A stretch of DNA of 64,000 nucleotides, taken from Spartobacteria bacterium UBA695. GTDB lineage: Bacteria; Verrucomicrobiota; Verrucomicrobiia; Chthoniobacterales; Chthoniobacteraceae. The position numbers were made by a program, and so were the translations under genes. The notes under the pieces are model-generated. The model was not told where the DNA came from, ran no database searches, and saw only the letters and a list, made by a program, of their open reading frames with translations. Position 1 is the stretch's first letter. Each line of letters opens with the position of its first letter. The stretch lies in NCBI GenBank assembly GCA_002298145.1, contig DBMP01000022.1, positions 62,001 through 126,000 of the forward strand, written 5' to 3'. Of the stretch, positions 32,984-41,665 are shown in pieces.

Positions 32984-34240
32984 TTACGCCGCAATTTTTT
33001 CCGGGTGCCTCGCCTCCGGCGGCGGCGTCAGGCGAAAGCCCTCGGCCAAGCGGATAAAGCGGCTCGGGTGATAGGCGAAAAACGGTGCGCTGGCCGCGAA
33101 GTAGAGCGTCGAGAAGACCGGGTGAATCTGCTCCGGCTTCAGGCCGAAAAAGAGCGCGGGATTGGCGGTGACGAGCTCCGGCAGGATGAACTGCCCCACG
33201 AAAAGCCCGAAGAGCAGGATCGCCCCGCCGATGGTCAGCCGCAGCGAGGCCAGCAGCGCCACGGCCAGGAAGGATTGCGCGGCGGTGAGCAGCACCTCAT
33301 GCATTTGCAGCGAACCCATCGGGAGCGGATGCTCCAACGTGCCGTGCGAGATGGCAAAAACCGCCGGGATCATCCCCACCAGCAGCGTCCACTGGTTGAG
33401 CTTCGCCGAGAGGAGGCTGCCGAGGGCCATGCCCGCCTGTCCCCGCCAGGCGAAGACCAGGGCTACGATGAATTCTGGTGCTTCCGAGGCGATCGGCGCG
33501 AGCCATTGCACCAGGATGAACTGGTTGATGCCGAAATGCGTGCCGGTGCCGATGAGCCCTTCGCAGAACGGCCCCGCGTTGAGCAAAATTACCCCGCCTG
33601 CGAAGAGGAAAAGCGCCAGCGTGGCCAGGCGTCGCTGGGCCTTGGGCAGCGCGACGAGCACCTCTGCCGGGCCCTCTGCCTCCAGTTCACCGCAGGGCCG
33701 CCTGCTCGCCACCACGATGTACCAGACGTAGATCCCCAGCAGCACCAGGCCGTCGTACCATTCCAGCGTTCCCTTGAAGGGAATCACTAGCGCGTAGATC
33801 GTCGAGATCCCCAGGAAAAAAAGCTCCGTGCGCCGCTCCCGCTCGATGCGCACCGGCTTGCGAAAGCGCACCCAGCAGATCAGCGCGATCAACCCCCAGG
33901 CCACGCCGATTAAGAGCCGGTTGGCCCCCGTCATATTGGCAATCGCGTAGTGAGCGTAGCCGCTATCGGGGTTTTTCCCGGCCATCCAGGTGAAGTACAT
34001 ATCCACCGAGTACTCGGGCAGCACGGCGATGAGCGCCACCACGGCCAGGGCGAGCGCCTGGGAGATATCGGCCTGCGCGGCGTCGCACGCCCAGAGCAAA
34101 AGAAACGAGGACCCGAGAATGGCGGCCCCGGCCGTCAGCGCCACGAGCGGGGAGCCCCACGGCAGGCCGCTCAGGCGCAAGGCGATGCCCGGCAGGGTCA
34201 TCAAGGCGGCGAAAAGAATCGGGAGTAGTTTTCTATTCAT
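32984..34240 (-). CDS. Sodium/calcium exchanger-family cation antiporter
   Basis: A 418-residue inner-membrane protein with about ten to twelve helices in two homologous halves separated by a hydrophilic loop (RRPCGELEAEGPAEVLVALP). Each half has the acidic alpha-repeat of the CaCA superfamily: AVLPEYSVDMYFTW in the first and SEAPEFIVALVFAWRG in the second, where the Glu residues bind the cation. Other family signs are NMTGANRLLIGVAWGLI and GSLLSAKLNQWTLLVGMIP. It exchanges Ca2+ or another cation against Na+ or H+. Which ion is used cannot be told. The start at 34240 is chosen because the upstream extension is not hydrophobic and not conserved in type. Confidence 0.82.
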   Translation of the reverse strand: MNRKLLPILFAALMTLPGIALRLSGLPWGSPLVALTAGAAILGSSFLLLWACDAAQADISQALALAVVALIAVLPEYSVDMYFTWMAGKNPDSGYAHYAIANMTGANRLLIGVAWGLIALICWVRFRKPVRIERERRTELFFLGISTIYALVIPFKGTLEWYDGLVLLGIYVWYIVVASRRPCGELEAEGPAEVLVALPKAQRRLATLALFLFAGGVILLNAGPFCEGLIGTGTHFGINQFILVQWLAPIASEAPEFIVALVFAWRGQAGMALGSLLSAKLNQWTLLVGMIPAVFAISHGTLEHPLPMGSLQMHEVLLTAAQSFLAVALLASLRLTIGGAILLFGLFVGQFILPELVTANPALFFGLKPEQIHPVFSTLYFAASAPFFAYHPSRFIRLAEGFRLTPPPEARHPEKIAA

Positions 34241-34437
34241 GGCAAAATCGCGCCCAAGGGCAGGGGAACGGCGCATCGCCTCAGAAGCGACCCACCTCAC
34301 CCTGCCTCTGGTAAAGTAAAAGGGGGAAAAATTATCCCGGATCGGCTTTGCCCGCGCAAGTAAATGCAAATTTGGGTGTGGAATGGCCAAATCACAGCCA
34401 CCAGGGGAACCGATTCCCAGAAGGGGAGGCCTCCAGG

Positions 34438-35541
34438 ATGGCAAATGGCGAGGTTGAGATACTAGAAAGTGCGAGCCGGATTGACCCGGCCCTTTGGCGG
34501 GGCGCCTTCTCCGGGGAGGGCCTCGACGGGCGCTATTACGAACTGCTGGAGGCCTCGCAGGGCGAGCAGTTTGAGTTCCGCTACGCTGTTTTGAACGAGG
34601 CCGTGCAGCCGTTTTTCCTGGTGAACCTCGACATCGCCTCCGGCCTGCCCCGGCGGGTGCGCCTGGCGCTTTCCCACACCGTCCCCGGCTGGACGCGGCT
34701 GACCCGCTTTTGCGTCCTGGTGGCCGGGTGCGCGGCGGGCGAGGGGCACCTGGCTACGAAGGACCGAGCTGAGCTTGCGGCCTTGGAAGAAGCGCTTACC
34801 CGTTACGCCCGGGGCGAGGGGGCCCGCCTCGTGGTCTTTAAAGACCTCCCCGCAAGCTGCCGGGAACCGATGGCGGCGCTTCGGGGGTACCGGCGGATCG
34901 CCAGCATGCCCTCCACGCGGCTCGATCTCAATTTCGCCACCTTCGAGGAATACCTGCAAACCCGCCTCAGCGGGAACATTCGCGGCAATCTTCGCCGGAA
35001 GATCCGGGACACCGCGCGGGCGAACCTGACGCTCGAAGTGACCGCTGACGCCTCTGCTGTCTTGAGCGAACTCCACGCCCTCTATCTCCAGACCTACTGG
35101 CGCTCCCCGTACCGCTTCGAATGCCTTACCTCGCGTTATTTCTCCGGCCTGGGCGAGCGCTTCCCGGGGAGCGCCCGCTTTTTCCTCTGGCGGCGCGAGG
35201 GGCGGTTATTGGCGTTCGCTGCGGGGCTGATCCACGGGAAGGACTTTCGCTATCTCAATATCGGAATGGCCTATCCCGAGGCGTTGGAGCTGCACCTCTA
35301 TTTCTGGGCCTGGCGCGGGCTGGTCTCTTGGGCGCTGGAGCAGGGGCTCGAATCCATCGAGGCGGGGCAGCTCAACTACGAGCCGAAGTTCCGCCTCGGG
35401 CTTCGCTTGGTGCCGCTGGATCTCTACGTCAAGCCGCTGAGCCCGCGGCTCCGCGCCGGGCTGGCGTTGGTCTGGCCGCTCCTTTCCCCCGTGCGCTACG
35501 ATCCGGCCCTGCGGAAGTTCGCTAACTTCGGCGATCTTTAG
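34438..35541 (+). CDS. BioF2/FemAB-like GNAT-fold acyltransferase
   Basis: A 367-residue soluble protein. The C-terminal half (about 165-330) carries the GNAT_6/FemAB-like pattern: FATFEEYLQTRLSGNIRGNL, RRKIRDTARANLTLEV, YFSGLGERFPGSARFFLWRR, LLAFAAGLIHGKDFRYLNIG, and IEAGQLNYEPKFRLGLRLVP. Related proteins act on exopolysaccharide, cellulose or peptidoglycan precursors, but the substrate here is unknown. The ATG at 34438 has GGGGAGG about nine bases upstream, one of the few clear Shine-Dalgarno sites in the window. It is a single gene between divergent and convergent neighbours. Confidence 0.75.
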   Translation: MANGEVEILESASRIDPALWRGAFSGEGLDGRYYELLEASQGEQFEFRYAVLNEAVQPFFLVNLDIASGLPRRVRLALSHTVPGWTRLTRFCVLVAGCAAGEGHLATKDRAELAALEEALTRYARGEGARLVVFKDLPASCREPMAALRGYRRIASMPSTRLDLNFATFEEYLQTRLSGNIRGNLRRKIRDTARANLTLEVTADASAVLSELHALYLQTYWRSPYRFECLTSRYFSGLGERFPGSARFFLWRREGRLLAFAAGLIHGKDFRYLNIGMAYPEALELHLYFWAWRGLVSWALEQGLESIEAGQLNYEPKFRLGLRLVPLDLYVKPLSPRLRAGLALVWPLLSPVRYDPALRKFANFGDL

Positions 35542-35563
35542 GGCTCCCATCCGGGGTGCGGTT

Positions 35564-36457
35564 CTATTTCTCCAGCGCCGCTTTTTTCGCGCAGGCAAGA
35601 AACCGCTGCCCCGCCGGGGAGAGCCCGCTCTCGGACCACACGGCCGCGATCACCAGCGGCTTTGGCTCGGGCGAGATGCGCAGCAGCTTGAGGCGCGTCC
35701 CCACGACGCACGCGAGTGAGTCTGTTACCAGCGCCACGCCGCTGCCCGCCTCCACCGCCGCGATGAGGCTCGCCACGCTGTCGTGCTCCTCGCCGATGTG
35801 CGGCGTTACCTTCGCCGGGGAAAAGGTGTCGTTGATCACGTCGCCGTAGTCGGGGTATTCCGTAGGATTGAAGGATACCAGCTGAAACTCTGCTGCTTCG
35901 GCCAGCGTCACGCTTTTCTTTTCGGAAAGCGGATGCCGGGGGGCCACCGCCAGGCGGATCGGCTGCCGCGAAAGGTCCTCTGAGTGGAGCCCTCTCAGGA
36001 TGGCTGCGTGCGCGTGCACCATGATGGCCATGTCCAGGTGGCCTTCGCGCAGGCCGACGAGCATCTCTTCCGTGGAGAGATCGTGCAGTTTTACCTTTAG
36101 GTTGGGCAGCTCGTCCTGAAAGGCTCGCAGCGCCTTTGGCAAGATCCGCACCGTGGGCGACATGGCGTAGCCGACGTGGATCTCCCCGGCCGCGCCCTCC
36201 GCTGCGGAGCGCGCTTTTGCAACGGCCTCCTCCACCCGTTCGATGACCGCCTGCGCCTCGGCAAGAAAGACCCGCCCCGCTTCGGTAAGCTTTACGGATT
36301 TCGCGCTCCGCTCCAGAAGCGGGAAGCCGAGCTCCTCCTCCAGGTCGCGCACCTGGCGGCTCAGGGCGGGTTGGGAGACGTGCAGATTCAACGCGGCCCG
36401 AGAGACGTTCTCCTCTTCGGCGACGGCGATGAAGTAGCGAAGGTGGCGCAGTTCCAT
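35564..36457 (-). CDS. LysR-family regulator (divergent from the redox cluster)
   Basis: A 297-residue LysR protein. Winged helix at 1-60 (MELRHLRYFIAVAEEENVSR, LHVSQPALSRQVRDLEEELG) and a substrate-binding domain with GEIHVGYAMSPTVRILPKAL and IAAVEAGSGVALVTDSLA. It is divergent from the pirin-wrbA-doxX-VOC genes with an 88-base spacer, so it most likely senses a redox-active or quinone-type compound and activates them. The start at 36457 gives the standard LysR N-terminus. It converges with the acyltransferase gene across 22 bases without an obvious terminator. Confidence 0.88.
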   Translation of the reverse strand: MELRHLRYFIAVAEEENVSRAALNLHVSQPALSRQVRDLEEELGFPLLERSAKSVKLTEAGRVFLAEAQAVIERVEEAVAKARSAAEGAAGEIHVGYAMSPTVRILPKALRAFQDELPNLKVKLHDLSTEEMLVGLREGHLDMAIMVHAHAAILRGLHSEDLSRQPIRLAVAPRHPLSEKKSVTLAEAAEFQLVSFNPTEYPDYGDVINDTFSPAKVTPHIGEEHDSVASLIAAVEAGSGVALVTDSLACVVGTRLKLLRISPEPKPLVIAAVWSESGLSPAGQRFLACAKKAALEK

Positions 36458-36545
36458 AGGTCGCCCCCGAGTATGCACGAAAGTTATGCTTAGGCAAGAA
36501 ACACGGTCTTTCACAAACCGGGGGCAACCGTGGCATGGTTCGATC

Positions 36546-37235
36546 ATGATCATTCGGAAAGCAAAAGAACGCGGGCAGTCGAGCCTCGGTTGGCTGGACT
36601 CCTATCACACCTTCAGCTTTGCGGATTACTATGATCCCCGCTGGAGGGGGTTCCGGAGCCTGCGGGTCGTCAACGATGACTTGGTGATGCCGGGAAAAGG
36701 TTTTGGCACTCATCCGCATCAGGACATGGAAATTGTGACCTACGTCTTGAGCGGTCTGCTGGAGCATAAGGACTCCATGGGCAATGGCCGGATCATCCGG
36801 ACGGGGGAAGTGCAGTATATGAGCGCCGGGAGCGGCGTTCGGCACAGCGAATGGAACCCGTCGGCGGACGAAGCCGTGCATTTTCTGCAAATCTGGATCG
36901 AACCGGAGGAGCGGGGGTTCGCTCCCGAGTACGCCGACTGGCGCCCTGAGGATGCCGAGGCCGCCAAGCTGCTCCTGGTTTCGCGCGATGGCCGGGCCGG
37001 ATCGCTCAAAATCCGCCAGGACGCCGACGTCTACCGCGTCCGGCTTGCCCCCGGGCAGACCGTGACGCACGAACTCAAAGCCGGGCGCGGCGCTTGGGTG
37101 CAGATCGCCACCGGGGAGGCCCGCCTCAACGGTGCCGCGCTGGCCACGGGCGACGGAGCCAGCACCGAGCAGCCCGGCGAACTGCTCCTTAAAGCGGTCC
37201 ACCGGACCGAAGCCATTCTCTTTGATTTAAAATAA
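36546..37235 (+). CDS. Pirin-family protein (YhhW-like)
   Basis: A 229-residue bicupin. Conserved features are the N-terminal WLDSYHTFSFADYYDPRW, the metal-binding HPHQDMEIVTYVLSG, and VQYMSAGSGVRHSEWNPS, which together carry His/His/His/Glu ligands for Fe or another metal. Some pirins open quercetin-like flavonols; others are regulators, so the activity is open. It is first in a plus-strand cluster with wrbA, a DoxX protein and a VOC protein, divergent from a LysR gene. The ATG at 36546 begins exactly at the conserved N-terminus. Confidence 0.88.
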   Translation: MIIRKAKERGQSSLGWLDSYHTFSFADYYDPRWRGFRSLRVVNDDLVMPGKGFGTHPHQDMEIVTYVLSGLLEHKDSMGNGRIIRTGEVQYMSAGSGVRHSEWNPSADEAVHFLQIWIEPEERGFAPEYADWRPEDAEAAKLLLVSRDGRAGSLKIRQDADVYRVRLAPGQTVTHELKAGRGAWVQIATGEARLNGAALATGDGASTEQPGELLLKAVHRTEAILFDLK

Positions 37236-37261
37236 CACCAACCAAGTAACTCGATCAACCT

Positions 37262-37861
37262 ATGAGCAAAATCCTCGTTCTCTATTATTCCAGCTACGGT
37301 CACGTAGAAACCCTCGCCCATGCCGTTGCGGAAGGCGCGCGTTCGGTGGAAGGCTCGGAAGTCACCCTCAAGCGCGTGCCGGAGACGATCTCCCCGGACG
37401 TTGCCAAACAGATCGGCATCAAGCTCGATCAGGCTGCTCCGGTTGCCACGCCGCAGGAGCTTTCCGAATACGACGCGATCATCTTCGGTAGCCCGACCCG
37501 CTTTGGCAACATGACGGCGCAAATGCGCAACTTTCTCGACCAGACCGGCGGCCTCTGGGCCAAGGGAGCGCTCATCGGCAAGGTGGGCAGCGTCTTTACC
37601 AGCACCGGCACCGGTGGCGGCAACGAAAGCACGATTATCAGCTTCGTTACCACGCTGATCCACCAAGGGATGGTCTACGTCGGCCTGCCCTACTCCTGCC
37701 CCGAGCTGGCGGATACGAGCGAAGTCAAAGGCGGCTCGCCCTGGGGCGCGGCCACCATCGCCGGACCCGACGGTTCCCGCCATCCGAGCGAAAAGGAGCT
37801 GGCGCAAGCCCGCTTCCAAGGCCGCCATGTGGCCTCCATCGCGGCAAAATTATCCAAATAA
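37262..37861 (+). CDS. wrbA: NAD(P)H:quinone oxidoreductase, WrbA type
   Basis: A 199-residue flavodoxin-like protein. The FMN phosphate loop is LVLYYSSYGHVETLA; further signatures are IIFGSPTRFGNMTAQMRNFL, FTSTGTGGGNESTI, and GLPYSCPEL. WrbA proteins reduce quinones by two electrons and protect against oxidative stress. Length and motifs are complete. It is 26 bases after the pirin gene and 37 before the DoxX gene, a common quinone-detoxification grouping. Confidence 0.92.
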   Translation: MSKILVLYYSSYGHVETLAHAVAEGARSVEGSEVTLKRVPETISPDVAKQIGIKLDQAAPVATPQELSEYDAIIFGSPTRFGNMTAQMRNFLDQTGGLWAKGALIGKVGSVFTSTGTGGGNESTIISFVTTLIHQGMVYVGLPYSCPELADTSEVKGGSPWGAATIAGPDGSRHPSEKELAQARFQGRHVASIAAKLSK

Positions 37862-37898
37862 TCTCACAACGTTTTGATCCAACCCAATCCACCACACC

Positions 37899-38357
37899 AT
37901 GAAAGCACTCGAACTACTCTTTAAAACCACTCCGTCCTTTGCCCCGCTTTTTGCCCGGCTCGCGCTTGGCATCGTCATGTTCCCTCACGGGGCCCAGAAG
38001 GTCCTCGGTTGGTTTGGCGGCCACGGGTTCACCGGCACCATGGGGTTCTTCACCGGCGTGCTGCACATTCCTGCGTTCTTCGCGTTCCTCGCTATTCTGG
38101 CGGAGTTTGCCGGTTCGCTCGGCCTGATCTTCGGCTTCCTGAGCCGGGTGGCGGCCTTCGGCATCGGTGTCGTCATGATCGTGGCGATCAACAGTGGCCA
38201 TGCGGCGAACGGGTTCTTTATGAACTGGGACGGCTCGCAAAAAGGGGAGGGATTCGAGTATCACCTGCTTGCGCTCGGCCTGGCCCTGGTCGTATTAGTA
38301 GCGGGGGCTGGTAAAGCCTCCATCGACGGCCTCATCGCGAAGCATTTAAAAGACTAG
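37899..38357 (+). CDS. DoxX-family membrane protein
   Basis: A 152-residue protein with four transmembrane helices: FARLALGIVMFPHGAQKVLG, FFAFLAILAEFAGSLGLIFG, FGIGVVMIVAINSG and YHLLALGLALVVLVAG. The HGAQKVLGWFGGHGFTGTMG loop is typical of the DoxX/YphA group. The function is uncertain; members are linked to membrane redox processes, which fits its place after wrbA. Confidence 0.87.
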   Translation: MKALELLFKTTPSFAPLFARLALGIVMFPHGAQKVLGWFGGHGFTGTMGFFTGVLHIPAFFAFLAILAEFAGSLGLIFGFLSRVAAFGIGVVMIVAINSGHAANGFFMNWDGSQKGEGFEYHLLALGLALVVLVAGAGKASIDGLIAKHLKD

Positions 38358-38416
38358 TCTGACCTGAGAAAAAACCAACCACCGGCCCAGTGGGCCACTC
38401 CCTTGCCACAAATCTT

Positions 38417-38944
38417 ATGGAAAAGAACCTTACTGCCCCCGACTGGGGGCCCACACCCGGAATCGGACACATCCATCTTAAAGTTGCCGATCTGGAGCGC
38501 TCGATAGCCTTCTACCGCGACGTGCTTGGGTTCGAACTGACCCAGCGCTTCGGGCGGCAGGCGGCGTTCCTTTCCTTCGGCGGCTACCATCATCACCTCG
38601 GCCTCAATACCTGGCAGAGTGCCGACGGCAGCTCTCCCACGCCGGGGACCACGGGGCTCTATCACTTCGCCATCGTCTACCCCACGCGGGTGGCGCTGGC
38701 GCGGGCCGCGGCCCGGCTCGTCAAATCCGGCGTGACGCTGGATGGCGCGGCGGATCACGGCGTGAGCCAGGCCGTCTACTTCCGCGATCCGGACAACAAC
38801 GGCGTGGAGCTTTACTGGGACAAGCCGCGCGAGGAATGGCCCCGCAACGAGGAGGGCGAGCTTTCGATGTCCACGGATTACCTGGACCTGGAGAGCCTGC
38901 TCGCCGAGGCGGAGGCCGTTGAACCGGAGCCGGTCTCGAGCTAG
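38417..38944 (+). CDS. VOC-family protein (glyoxalase/extradiol dioxygenase fold)
   Basis: A 175-residue protein with the paired beta-alpha-beta-beta-beta units of the VOC fold: IGHIHLKVADLERSIAFYRD, VLGFELTQRF, AAFLSFGGYHHHLGLN, YHFAIVYP, and AVYFRDPDNNGVELYWD. His in GHIHLKV and Glu in NGVELYW are the usual metal ligands. It resembles the N-terminal half of CatE-type catechol 2,3-dioxygenases, but at this length it may be a lyase, a dioxygenase or a resistance protein. The ATG at 38417 is chosen over an in-frame GTG 27 bases earlier. It ends the redox cluster, convergent with the ArsC-like gene. Confidence 0.82.
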   Translation: MEKNLTAPDWGPTPGIGHIHLKVADLERSIAFYRDVLGFELTQRFGRQAAFLSFGGYHHHLGLNTWQSADGSSPTPGTTGLYHFAIVYPTRVALARAAARLVKSGVTLDGAADHGVSQAVYFRDPDNNGVELYWDKPREEWPRNEEGELSMSTDYLDLESLLAEAEAVEPEPVSS

Positions 38945-38951
38945 CCGCCGG

Positions 38952-39296
38952 TTAGCCGAGCAGCTCGTTCACCTTTTCCGGCGGGCGTGCCACGAAAGCG
39001 CGCTTGCCGGAAACCACCAGCGGACGCTGGAGGAGAATGGGGTGCTGGGCGATGGCGGCAAAAAGTTCGTCATCCGTCTTGGCGGGATCGCCGAGCTGGA
39101 GCGCCGCGTATTCGTCCTCGTCCTCGCGGAGGATCTCCCGGGGAGGCAGCCCCAGCGAGCGGAGCTTCTCCACGCTGAGCGGCTCCTTGAGGTACTCTAT
39201 AATTGTCGGCTCGCAGCCGTGCTCGCGCAGGATTTCCAGGGCCTTGCGGCTCTTTGAACAACGCGGGTTATGATAAATGAGAATATCGGCGGGCAT
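38952..39296 (-). CDS. ArsC/Spx-family arsenate reductase-like protein
   Basis: A 114-residue thioredoxin-fold protein. The active-site Cys13 is in HNPRCSKSRKAL, and later RPLVVSGKRAFVARPPE supplies the Arg residues used for arsenate binding in ArsC. Glutaredoxin-linked arsenate reduction is the family function, although many chromosomal copies outside ars operons (YffB type) have unknown roles. No arsenic pump or ArsR gene is nearby, so arsenate as the true substrate is uncertain. It is convergent with the VOC gene, 7 bases apart. Confidence 0.88.
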   Translation of the reverse strand: MPADILIYHNPRCSKSRKALEILREHGCEPTIIEYLKEPLSVEKLRSLGLPPREILREDEDEYAALQLGDPAKTDDELFAAIAQHPILLQRPLVVSGKRAFVARPPEKVNELLG

Positions 39297-39312
39297 ACGG
39301 GGGCGCAGCGTA

Positions 39313-40296
39313 CTATAGAGGGCCCTTTCTGCCCACTGGATTTTCGCCCCGGGCGGCGTCGCCGAAAATGGAGGCCGCCTCGGCTTTCATCAGCTCGACA
39401 AACCGCCGCAGTCGGGCCGGGTAAAACCGCGCGTAGGGGAAGACCAGGCTCACCGGCAACGGAGCGGCGCGCCACCGGGGAGCCAGGCGCACCAGCCGCC
39501 CCTGGGTCAGGTCATCCGCCAGCACCCAGGCCGAGCCGACGCACACCCCGAGCCCCTGTACCGCTGCGTTGCGCAGAGCGTAAAGGCTGTCGGTGGCGAA
39601 CCGGGGCGTGATCGGAATCCGGCGGCGTTTGCCGGTTTCCTCGTGGGTGAGGGTCACTTCGTTGCGGTAAAACGTGCGCAGCGCCAGCCAGGGGAGCCCG
39701 GCCAGCTCGGATGCCTCCTGGGGGATAGCCGCGCCGCCAAGCAGCTCCGGCGCGGCGACGACGATGCGGTGGACTTCCGAGAGGCGGATCGCCACGAGGC
39801 CCGGGTCGGTGATCTCGCCCACCTGGATGGCGCAGTCGATCCCGGCGGCGATGTAGTCCTGAATGGCCCGGTCATCGTGCAGAAGCCATTCGACGCTCAT
39901 GCGCGGGTGGCGGTGCAGATACTCCGCCAGCGGCCCGATTAAGCGTTCCTGGCCGAAGGCATGGGGCACGACCACGCGCAACACGCCCTCCGGCTCCTCG
40001 CCCGCGCCGCGCAGCTCGGATTCGAACGACGCCCAGCTTAAGAGCAGCTCCTTGGCCCGCTCGTAGCAGCGCTCGCCATCAAGGGTCAGGCGCATGGTGT
40101 GCGTCGTGCGTTGCAAGAGCCGCAGCCCGAGGGATTTCTCCAGCGTTTGCAGGCGGCGGCTGACGGTCGGCTGCGTCGTCCCCATCTGCGCAGCGGCGGC
40201 GGAGAGGCTCCCTGCTTCGACGATCCGGACGAAAGTCTGCATCAACTCGATGCGGTCTCCGGTGGTCGCCGGGGAGGGATCAGGGGTTGGTTTCAT
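39313..40296 (-). CDS. LysR-family regulator (divergent from an MFS exporter)
   Basis: A 327-residue LysR protein. Winged helix: DRIELMQTFVRIVEAGSLSA, QMGTTQPTVSRRLQTLEKSL; the sensor domain follows with LRVVVPHAFGQERLIGPLAE, MSVEWLLHDDRAIQDYIAAG and AVQGLGVCVGSAWVLADDL. It stands divergent from an MFS transporter gene, the usual arrangement for a regulator and its exporter. I took the ATG at 40296; another at 40323 is in frame. The ligand is unknown. Confidence 0.86.
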   Translation of the reverse strand: MKPTPDPSPATTGDRIELMQTFVRIVEAGSLSAAAAQMGTTQPTVSRRLQTLEKSLGLRLLQRTTHTMRLTLDGERCYERAKELLLSWASFESELRGAGEEPEGVLRVVVPHAFGQERLIGPLAEYLHRHPRMSVEWLLHDDRAIQDYIAAGIDCAIQVGEITDPGLVAIRLSEVHRIVVAAPELLGGAAIPQEASELAGLPWLALRTFYRNEVTLTHEETGKRRRIPITPRFATDSLYALRNAAVQGLGVCVGSAWVLADDLTQGRLVRLAPRWRAAPLPVSLVFPYARFYPARLRRFVELMKAEAASIFGDAARGENPVGRKGPL

Positions 40297-40384
40297 GCGT
40301 TCAACGTATAGCAAATGTTCCATGAGTGCTACTACAAGCTTTGTGGCGCATGGGGTAGGATCAACCCATAGAAAAACCAATCTC

Positions 40385-41599
40385 GTGAACACAGCTACAT
40401 CCTTTATTCCAACGACACATGAAAGCAACCCGCGCTCTGGCGAATTGCCGGGTTCTCTTGTGCTCCTGCTGGCCACCGGCGCGGGCCTTTCGGTGGCCAC
40501 GCTTTACTACAGCCAGCCGATGCTGGGCATTCTGGGGGAGCATATCGGGGCCTCCGAGCGCGCGGTCGGCTTGATCCCGACCCTGACGCAGCTCGGCTAC
40601 GCCCTGGGCATTCTGCTCCTGGCCCCCCTGGGCGACCGTTTTGACCGGCGCGGCATTATTCTCCTCAAGGCGGCCCTGCTGACGGCGGCGCTGCTGCTGG
40701 CGGGCCTCGCCGGTTCGCTCTCCGCGCTGCTCGCCGCAAGCCTGGCCATCGGCCTGGCCGCCACCCTGGCCCAGGACATCGTTCCCGCCGCCGCCGCGCT
40801 CGCGCCCGCCGCCCAGCGGGGCAAGGTGGTCGGTACGGTGATGACCGGCCTGCTGCTGGGGATTCTCTTGTCGCGGGTGGTGAGCGGGGTGGTGGCCGAG
40901 CAGTTGAGCTGGCGGGCCATGTTCATCGGAGCCGCCGCCAGCATTGCGCTCATCGGCGTGGCGGCGTGGCGGCGTCTTCCCCGGTTCCAGCCGAGCACGG
41001 ATCTTTCCTACGCCGCGCTTTTGACCTCCCTCTTCACCCTCTGGCGGCAGTACCCCGCGCTGCGGCGGGCCGCCTGGGCGCAGGGGTTGCTCTCCCTGGG
41101 GTTTAGCGCCTTCTGGTCGACCCTTGCGGTAATGCTCCACGGCGCTCCGTTTCACCTGGGAAGCGCCGTGGCCGGAGCCTTTGGCCTGGCCGGGGCGGCT
41201 GGGGCGCTCGCGGCTCCGCTCGCCGGGCACTTGGCCGACCGGCGCGGCCCGGAGCTGGTAACAAAGATCGGCGCGGCTCTGACGGCCTTCTCCTTTGCAG
41301 CGCTCTCCTTTTCCCCGCTGCTTTCGGTGAGTCATCAGCTCTGGCTGCTTGGGGCGGCCACGGTCGGATTCGACCTCGGGGTGCAGTCTTCGCTGATCGC
41401 CCACCAGACGGTGATCTACCGGCTCGATCCCGGCGCGCGGAGCCGCCTCAACGCCGTGCTCTTCGTCTGCATGTTTGCGGGAATGGCGGGCGGCGCGGTG
41501 CTCGGGAGCCTCTTGCTGGCCCAGTGGGGGTGGATGGCTGTGACTGCCATGGCCACGCTTACTTCGCTCGGCGCGCTGGCCGTTCGGATGAGGGCCTAA
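40385..41599 (+). CDS. MFS transporter (DHA-type efflux pump)
   Basis: A 404-residue inner-membrane protein with twelve predicted helices. The N-terminal helix pattern VLLLATGAGLSVATLYYSQP, LIPTLTQLGYALGILLLAPL and the loop GDRFDRRGIILLK match the MFS motif A. QRGKVVGTVMTGLLLGILLS (helix 5) is typical of proton-driven drug or sugar efflux pumps. The GTG at 40385 is the most plausible start, because it leaves 88 bases for the divergent promoter region with the LysR gene; an ATG 63 bases upstream is possible. Substrate unknown. Confidence 0.82.
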   Translation: MNTATSFIPTTHESNPRSGELPGSLVLLLATGAGLSVATLYYSQPMLGILGEHIGASERAVGLIPTLTQLGYALGILLLAPLGDRFDRRGIILLKAALLTAALLLAGLAGSLSALLAASLAIGLAATLAQDIVPAAAALAPAAQRGKVVGTVMTGLLLGILLSRVVSGVVAEQLSWRAMFIGAAASIALIGVAAWRRLPRFQPSTDLSYAALLTSLFTLWRQYPALRRAAWAQGLLSLGFSAFWSTLAVMLHGAPFHLGSAVAGAFGLAGAAGALAAPLAGHLADRRGPELVTKIGAALTAFSFAALSFSPLLSVSHQLWLLGAATVGFDLGVQSSLIAHQTVIYRLDPGARSRLNAVLFVCMFAGMAGGAVLGSLLLAQWGWMAVTAMATLTSLGALAVRMRA

Positions 41600-41665
41600 G
41601 CGGCGAATTTTGCGCGGCCGCCGGGAGGCCGGGAGGCGTTTTAGTGCCAGACCATCGCCCTCATT

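Noticed and set aside
35564..40296. LysR genes as PhcA counterparts
   Set aside because: Both are divergent from local redox or efflux genes and far from the phc-like operon; nothing links them to PhcA specifically.
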